This document shows, in pieces, positions 58,000 to 64,000 of a DNA stretch of 64,000 nt. The stretch lies in assembly GCA_964036665.1 (NCBI GenBank), contig OZ038527.1, forward strand, positions 18,064,221 to 18,128,220, in the 5' to 3' direction. Under the pieces are notes generated by a model. That model made no database searches, had not been told where the DNA came from, and saw nothing but the letters and a program-made list of their open reading frames with translations. Numbering within the stretch: the stretch's first letter is position 1; the number at the start of each line of letters is the position of its first letter. Source of the DNA: Gordius sp. MW1. Its lineage: Eukaryota > Nematomorpha > Gordioida > Gordea > Gordiidae. The translations under genes and the position numbers were made by a program.

Positions 58000-59199
58000 A
58001 TCCCTCTTAGGTAAACAAAACACAATGGTCACTTTTGGCTAAAACGCGCCTACGAAAAACACCTGCCCAAGTTACACGAAGCAAAAAACATAATATTACA
58101 TAGGGCGACGATTATTAATTCCGGCCAAGTTAAGAAGAGCCGTACACCAAAGACTACATAAGGGACACGTGGGTATCAAGCGAATGCAAGAGGTGGCGTG
58201 GCAGTATATATGGTGGCCTACTCTCGACGATGACTTATTGAGCGTAAAAGAAGGGTGCCGAAATTGCAATTACACGGCCGCGGCGTCGAAGAAGGCACCG
58301 ATGATAGAGTGTTAACCTAGCCATAGACCGTGGGTTCAAATCGATATCATGGGTCCTCTCAGGGGCAAGTCATACCTGGTTATGGTGTACAGTAGCTCGA
58401 AATAGGTAGAGGCGTTTAAATTAGAAGACACCACATCGACCACCATTATAAAAAAACTTGCAGCTTTGGAAATCCACCATTTTTAATATCAGATAACGGC
58501 CCGCACTTCAAAGGGCAGGAATTACAGAATTTTTGCAAGATGAGAGGGATTAATCAGCGATGCACAGCCCCTTACCATTCCGCGTCTAACGGTTTGGCAG
58601 AAAGGTACGTACGATTAATTAAAGAAGCCATTGTAAGAAACGAGTCGGAAGTAGGGCTAAGTAGATTTTTGGAAAACTACAGATCTACAAAACACCCCAC
58701 AACCAATAAAAGCCTAGCCAGGTGATGCTAAAAAGGCGTATGCGAACCGAATGGGAGGTATTGAGGAAAACCATACCACATAAATGGTTAGAGACCGGGA
58801 ACCCGCGTATGTTCAACGTAGGAGACATGGTTTGGGTACGCATGTTTTGAGGACCAAGCAAATGGGTAGAAGGCACGATAAAAGCCAAGCACGGTAGTCG
58901 TTCCTATGATGTATGGGCACAGGGAAGAAAGCACCACCGACACGTGGATCAAGTGAGGAAACGGAAAATTCTGGATTGGATCACACTGGGACAAGAGAAC
59001 GGGTGGCCGCAAAGGATACCATCAAAAGATGAAGCGAGAACAAGTGCTCCAAGGGAACAAAAGCAAAACCGGGGAACAAGTGCTACAAGGGAACAAATTC
59101 AAAACCAGTCAGGAACGCCTAGAGAAGAACTAAGATACCTTCAGCGTAGTCGGAAACCGCCAGCATTTCTTAAGGATTTTGTCTGTGAAAAGGGGGGAA
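58000..59199 (+). pseudogene. Integrase of gypsy element 3
   Basis: HKGHVGIKRMQEV zinc-binding half with CRNCNYT, core IDIMGPLRGKSYLVMV (D), ISDNGPHFKG (D) and SNGLAERYVRLIKEA (E), then a C-terminal domain with GDMVWVRMF and GPSKWVEGTIKAK. Short direct repeats of about 40 bp (REQKQNRGTSA-type) occur near 59035-59110. Stops near 58317, 58407 and 58723 break it. Confidence 0.85.
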
Positions 59200-59200
59200 C

Positions 59201-59397
59201 TGTAGAGAGGTAATTGGAGTGCGAAGTGCCTAGGGGTGTACGTTAATTACCAAGCGTAGAAGCTAGTGGTAATGCCTTGAGTGTCAATAAAATTACCGTT
59301 AATTGGTTGTAACTTTTATATTCGTTCGATATACACGATTTAGAGACTTGCGAGTATATATCCTTTTGTAACGTGTTTTAAATAATATTCCCGCATT
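59201..59397 (+). repeat. 3' LTR of gypsy element 3
   Basis: Begins TGTAGAGAGGTAATTGG directly after the PPT and ends CCCGCATT, slightly short of the 5' LTR end. Confidence 0.92.
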
Positions 59398-59479
59398 AAG
59401 ACCTTGTGTGTCAGAGCCTGGCAACAATAGGAGAAAATAAGAGAATAACGAATATAGAATTGTTAAAATTTAGATAAAT
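59398..59479. repeat. 82-bp direct repeat abutting the 3' LTR of gypsy element 3
   Basis: Partner of 55280-55360. Far longer than the 4-6-bp duplication made by integrase. Confidence 0.9.
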
Positions 59480-59785
59480 GAATAGGTGAAAAGGAATTTT
59501 ATATCTCGGGCTAATCGAGTTCCATTAAATTAATATCTGTAATAAACTTATAGTCATTTATTATTTAAACGCTTAAATATTAAAAAAAAAATTTGCACAT
59601 AAATTTCCGAAAACCAAATTATAAAACTTTCTTTCCCCTTATTTATATTATTTCCTTGGCTACCCATTGTTAATGCAACTTTATAAAGGGCGTTAGTAAT
59701 TATAAAGTAAAAGGTTAATCACTGTCCATAAAAACGGTGCGCAAATTCGCAGGATTATTTTAGAAATTAGTTTCTTACAAATTAT
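59480..59785. other. AT-rich spacer
   Basis: No feature recognised between the direct repeat and the hAT end fragment. Confidence 0.5.
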
Positions 59786-59930
59786 AAGTGTTTCGATCTC
59801 GTCTCGGTCTCGAAAGCAAAATCACGTCTCGTGTCGGGTGCGATTACATATACCTTGATCTCGCCTCGCCTCGGCCTGAAAAATTTTGGCCTCATCTTGT
59901 CTCAATAAGAAATCCATGTCTCAACTTAAA
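59786..59930. mobile_element. End fragment of the GAGACGAGA-type hAT family
   Basis: AAGTGTTTCGATCTCGTCTCGGTCTCGAAAGC-like end and further TCTCGCCTCGCCTCGG motifs match, inverted, the right end of the hAT at 4750-7329. The other end was not found nearby. Confidence 0.75.
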
Positions 59931-62900
59931 AAAATATACAAATTACCGCTCCCCTCCACCACTTAATTTTTTACAAAACATTATTAATAAAAAATAATCA
60001 AACCGCCATTTCATTTTGGAAAACCTTTTTAACATAATTTTAAGCAACATGCCATTAGTTTCGTTCATACTACTCGTCAATATAAAGTTAGTTACCAATT
60101 AATAAAAACAACAGTTTCTAAACAAAAGGCAAATTTTCTAAAAATACTAAATTATTACATATTTATTAAAGATATTCTAACTAAATATAGTGGCCACACT
60201 AAAGTTTGATTATGTTAGTATTTAACTTAATTACATGAACTAAGGCCACCCTGAATAAGCATTGGCAAAAATAAGTCATGCATTTAGTTAAATGAGTACT
60301 AGTCCTTAAATTTAACCATCTCAAGTTCCTAAAAAATGTATTGCATGTTTATTATTGTTATATAAAGAACAAAGGTACGATTGGATATTTCATATAATTA
60401 TTTATAAAAAAGTGAGGAATTGCACACATTTCTACGTTGTAAAAACACAATAAAAGTAATTGTGTTATTGAAATAGAAACGCAAGAGTTTTAAGACTTTT
60501 AATAAATTTATATAATTTTATAACAAATCATTTTCATTCAAAAAGGAGATACTATTAAACAGGTCCACAAATATTGACTTTGTTATACCATCCCGCTGAA
60601 TAATGATCTGTTCTTAGTTTTTTCCCAAAACTTCCAGTTAGATAAACAAAGTTAAAGGTGCAAAAATGTTGAGACTATATTGCCATGGTTTTTAATTTAT
60701 ACTGAAAAATATTAATTTATTCCAGTAGAATAGAGTTTCATCTAAATGTCCATTATTTTTGTTTTTTGTTTCACCTCAATATTTAAATTTATTTGCGTTT
60801 ACGTGAACCCCTCCCTCTTATCAAAATTCGTCCCACTGTGGCTGGAAAACGGAGTACATCATAGTAAATTCTATACGCTAACTAACACATCACTCTCTCC
60901 CTCTCTACTTCCCTTCCACTCCCGCCCCCATATCTAAAGCACATATGAAGGGGCAGAGTGGACGAGGTATGGACAAAGGAACACAGATGTTCGCGGGGAG
61001 AAAGGGGCCTAATAATAATATCTCCCTTTCACCATACCGCCTCACGATGCATTACTAATACAATTTCTGCGCGATCGTGTATTACTTTATAACGGAAATG
61101 GAAAACATGACATTAAAAATTAACCAAGCATCGGTATAAAAGCGATAAAATACAATAATAAAGCAGATAGATAGAAAAAGCAAAGATAAAAGAAATAGTT
61201 CGGCTGACATCAGTAAGGAGGTCACAACCATCTGGCGTGGAATTGGAAACTCCATGTATATAAATAAAAATTTACATGACCTAAAGGCGACTTATATTTT
61301 ATTGAATTAGCTAAAATTACTAAAAATCGAATATCACGATGATATAAATTTAATATTTCTTCACCTTAGGTGTGTTATTTTCTCAATATCAATCGTATTT
61401 AAAATTTAACAATTTACTTTTTACATCCTTTACACAAATAAACACTGAGATTTTTCTCGTATTTTTCGCATCACTACAAACTACGAAAAACTGGTAATAG
61501 ATGTCATTTATAAAGTTGATTGTAAAAATGAAAATTTTATTTTTATGGTTTTTTTGGGTCCCGAAAAAGGATTGATGAATTTGGGGTAGACGGGAGGGTT
61601 TTAAAAAACAGATGTTAATCACATAAGTATAATATGGAATAATGGCGGTAAATGTGTCTTTCTTTGATTGGCTTTGTACGCCTGATGCACCGGTGCAGCT
61701 TAGAAATAAAAAAATCTATGCGGCCACGTCTAAAATTCGGTGGAAGCGTACATATAGATTGTAAATCTTTATTGTAGGTGTGTTTTCAAATTGAAAAGGA
61801 TTTAAAAAATAGAGGCAGAGGCCCTTGTAGGGGGGGGGGCACAGGGTATCGTACTCAGGATGGCTTATTTGAATTCTAAGCGGTCTCAGTGGTAAACACG
61901 ACGAAAAGCGTGACAAGACATTCGGTGCGTGACTTTCGGTGCAAGACAGACATTCCGAGCCTGAAAGTAAACAAACGGAAAGTGAGCCCATAAATTGCAT
62001 AGCAATCAATATTTATCACATCTAGTGGAGTTACGATGCTATTTTAAAGATATTAATAAGATCGTGTAAATTTCTAGATTTTGCTTGCCTAGAATTTATA
62101 ATTTTTAACATTAATCATATTTTAACTCCACTGTACCATTCCCGCGTTTAAAGATTAAAAAAAAGCTCTTAAATCGGTGGAACATACCTTTTCCTTACAT
62201 TGAGAAAAAACGAGGTTAACCAGAGTTTTTCTGTTAGCAGCCTGGACTCTAACTTCATCGACGCACATGGGTAGTGGTGGGAGCCTCCCGCTCTTACCAG
62301 GTCGTTTTTATGCACATTAGGGGCAGGTGTTTCTCCTTAAACTCCCAACACTTTTTTCTCAACGAGACCATTGGTCGCGACACTGAGGTTTCTGCCCGGT
62401 TCGGTGCCAAGGTGTATGTTGTTCTTGCATATGGCACCACGTCTATTCCTCTTGCCAATGGCCTCCCGCCCATCAAATCGTAAAGGGCAAGAGTGCCTTG
62501 GTTTTAGATGCCGATAGAATCCATTTAATTTAAAATTGTGTGACTTTAATAATGATAATATTATTTAGTTGGTTATCCACTTGTTTGTAGATCTGGTAAT
62601 AATAAGCAAAATTTATGTTATAATTTTATAGTGCATGATATAATACATATATCAGATGGAGCTAAGTTATATATAGGACGAGTATGCACATATATCCTGA
62701 GCCGAAAATAATTCAAGGTTTAAAAGGAACACAAAATTTTTAATCATTAAATAGTTGCATTTATAAAATCAAAATTAAATCTTAAATTGTTGCAACGAAT
62801 TTGTAATTGTATCCGGTGCTTCATAGGCCATTCTAATCAGTTTTACAGAAAAAATAAATATAATTTGTAATAGAATTGCAATTTTTTTCCTCATTGCTAA

Positions 62901-63136
62901 TATGTTATTCTCAAATTTCCTTTTACTTAGTTGAAAATATTATTTCATTAAATTATATAATTTAGACTAAATCAGATATAAAGAAAATAATATTATAGAA
63001 AACCTATATTATTGACGATAGATAATGACGTATAAAAATTACATACAGAAGTCTTTTACAAATTTAAGCATATATGCTATTAGATTTTTAAGGTAAACTA
63101 AAATGTATCCTTCACATCTTGTAAAATTTTAAAATA
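59931..63136. other. Gene-poor region
   Basis: No exon of a known family was recognised. 60880-61060 is a CT/GA-rich, GC-richer patch. 61989-62008 carries the GCCCATAAATTGCATAGCAAT transposon end. 62200-62485 is richer in G+C, with frames on both strands (62274-62483 plus, 62294-62476 minus) but no recognisable protein. Confidence 0.4.
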
Positions 63137-63144
63137 TTTATTAA

Positions 63145-63309
63145 AATGGGCGTAGCCAGCAATTGGAATTAGAGGGGGAAATAATAATTAAGAGAGAAGC
63201 AAAATAATCATACTTAGAAATTTTAGCCAAAATTTTAACAAGTTTCAACAAATTTTTGGATTAAGAGGGGGGCAGCCGCCCCTCCCTGCCCCACTTGGCT
63301 ACGCCCATG
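63145..63309. mobile_element. hAT-like MITE, CATGGGCGTAGCCAG family, 165 bp
   Basis: Flanks TTTATTAA (63137-63144) and TTTATTAG (63310-63317) match at 7 of 8 bases. Ends AATGGGCGTAGCCAGC and TTGGCTACGCCCATG; GGGGGGCAGCCGCCCCTCCC near the right end. Confidence 0.9.
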
Positions 63310-63317
63310 TTTATTAG

Positions 63318-64000
63318 TTATTAATAACCATATGTAATAATTTTTGACTACATACAAATAATGCAACACAACCTTTCTGCTAATAAAAATAGATTACAAT
63401 TTATATATTTATTTATGAATAATAATTACTGTAATTAAGGCTTACTAGTCATTATTATACAATCAGAAATATTTATTTTTTTGATACTTTTACGAACGAG
63501 CACACACCTCCAACATGTGATAATCATCTGCTTCAATTTGAAAACAAAGAATTCTTCTCGGTAGGATTTATTGAATTTATATTTAATGTTTCAAACTGGT
63601 TTTGTTGTCTCTGTCAATATCTTATCATTTTTCAATGTATGATTTATTAAATTTATTAGTAATATACTATATTAAACCTTATATTGAGTGAATAACTTTA
63701 ACATCTCAAATTACAGACATTTATTTCTGTGTTAACATAAATGTGGAAAATATTTTTTGGTCTTACTTATATTATAGAGTTTATTAAATTATAATGATAT
63801 TTAATAGAATCAATGTGTTAATTATCAATTAATTAAATCAAAAGTTTGACATAAATTGTTTTAAACTATGGATTAGATTGAGTTTACACTTTTGATGATT
63901 AAAAATTGTATAAATTGTTAATTTTGTAAATATTTATATTTTTATTATTATTTTATTATTTTATCATTTTAGAATAAAAAATTAGAATTTATATTCACTT
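63318..64000. other. AT-rich sequence, nothing recognised
   Basis: Very AT-rich to the right edge; no exon or repeat boundary seen. Confidence 0.5.

Larger units (their letters stand above)
55361..59397 (+). mobile_element. Ty3/gypsy LTR retrotransposon (element 3), decayed coding region
   Basis: 5' LTR 55361-55559 (199 bp, TGTAGAGAGG ... TTTCAACA), PBS TGGCGACGTCAAGG at 55561, gag 55591-56162, protease 56141-56485, RT 56630-57400, RNase H 57410-57930, integrase 58000-58730, PPT AAAAGGGGGGAAC at 59188-59200, 3' LTR 59201-59397. The 3' LTR lacks the last few bases (TCAACA). Numerous stops and frameshifts make it inactive. Same clade as element 1. Confidence 0.92.

Noticed and set aside
62274..62483. 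Overlapping frames on both strands in a GC-richer patch
   Set aside because: Neither frame resembles a known family; overlapping opposite frames are expected in GC-richer DNA.

Overview
The window is an AT-rich, intron-containing stretch of an invertebrate animal genome. Two nuclear genes of conserved metazoan families are recognised from correctly phased GT-AG exons: part of an ABCB7/Atm1-type mitochondrial ABC transporter (1884-3475, minus strand, running off the left edge) and a complete MFS transporter of the SLC18B1 type (47296-52762, minus strand, six exons, 579 codons). The phylum cannot be fixed from this alone. Nothing bacterial, no rRNA or tRNA gene and no CRISPR array is present.

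Almost everything else is transposon. Left part: a TIR element with an internal minisatellite (139-1813) in an ABCB7 intron, then a decayed Ty3/gypsy element (about 4240-9993) whose gag is split by a 2.6 kb non-autonomous hAT (4750-7329, 8-bp target duplication). A full-length, young Ty3/gypsy element lies on the minus strand at 11072-17940 (5-bp duplication ATTAC, nearly identical LTRs, PBS, PPT, TATA and poly(A) signals). It has unusual gene content: a small membrane/zinc-knuckle ORF, a protease-RT-RNase H-integrase frame with one in-frame TGA, and a third zinc-knuckle ORF after integrase. That third ORF lacks its own upstream ATG but would gain one in frame if a GTAAGT donor in the leader is spliced to an AG acceptor just after pol.

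Middle part (18-43 kb): no convincing intact gene, but dozens of hAT-like insertions with termini of the CAGTGGCGTA / CATGGGCGTAGCCAG type. Many have perfect or 7/8 8-bp target duplications. One site (28412-32477) is a nest of about five insertions that includes a 1.9 kb foldback element. A tandem array of exon-like units (37863-39120), an AT-rich satellite (35900-36345), an inverted-repeat element with a telomere-like core (36696-36992) and a hAT with a transposase fragment (39933-42003) are also here.

Right part: a Mutator-like element (43288-46287) with a decayed FLYWCH plus MULE transposase and a captured piece of the 139-1813 element, then SLC18B1, a short-interior LTR element (53206-55049), a decayed Ty3/gypsy element with intact LTRs (55361-59397) oddly flanked by 81-bp direct repeats, a hAT end fragment, and AT-rich sequence with one more hAT MITE (63145-63309).
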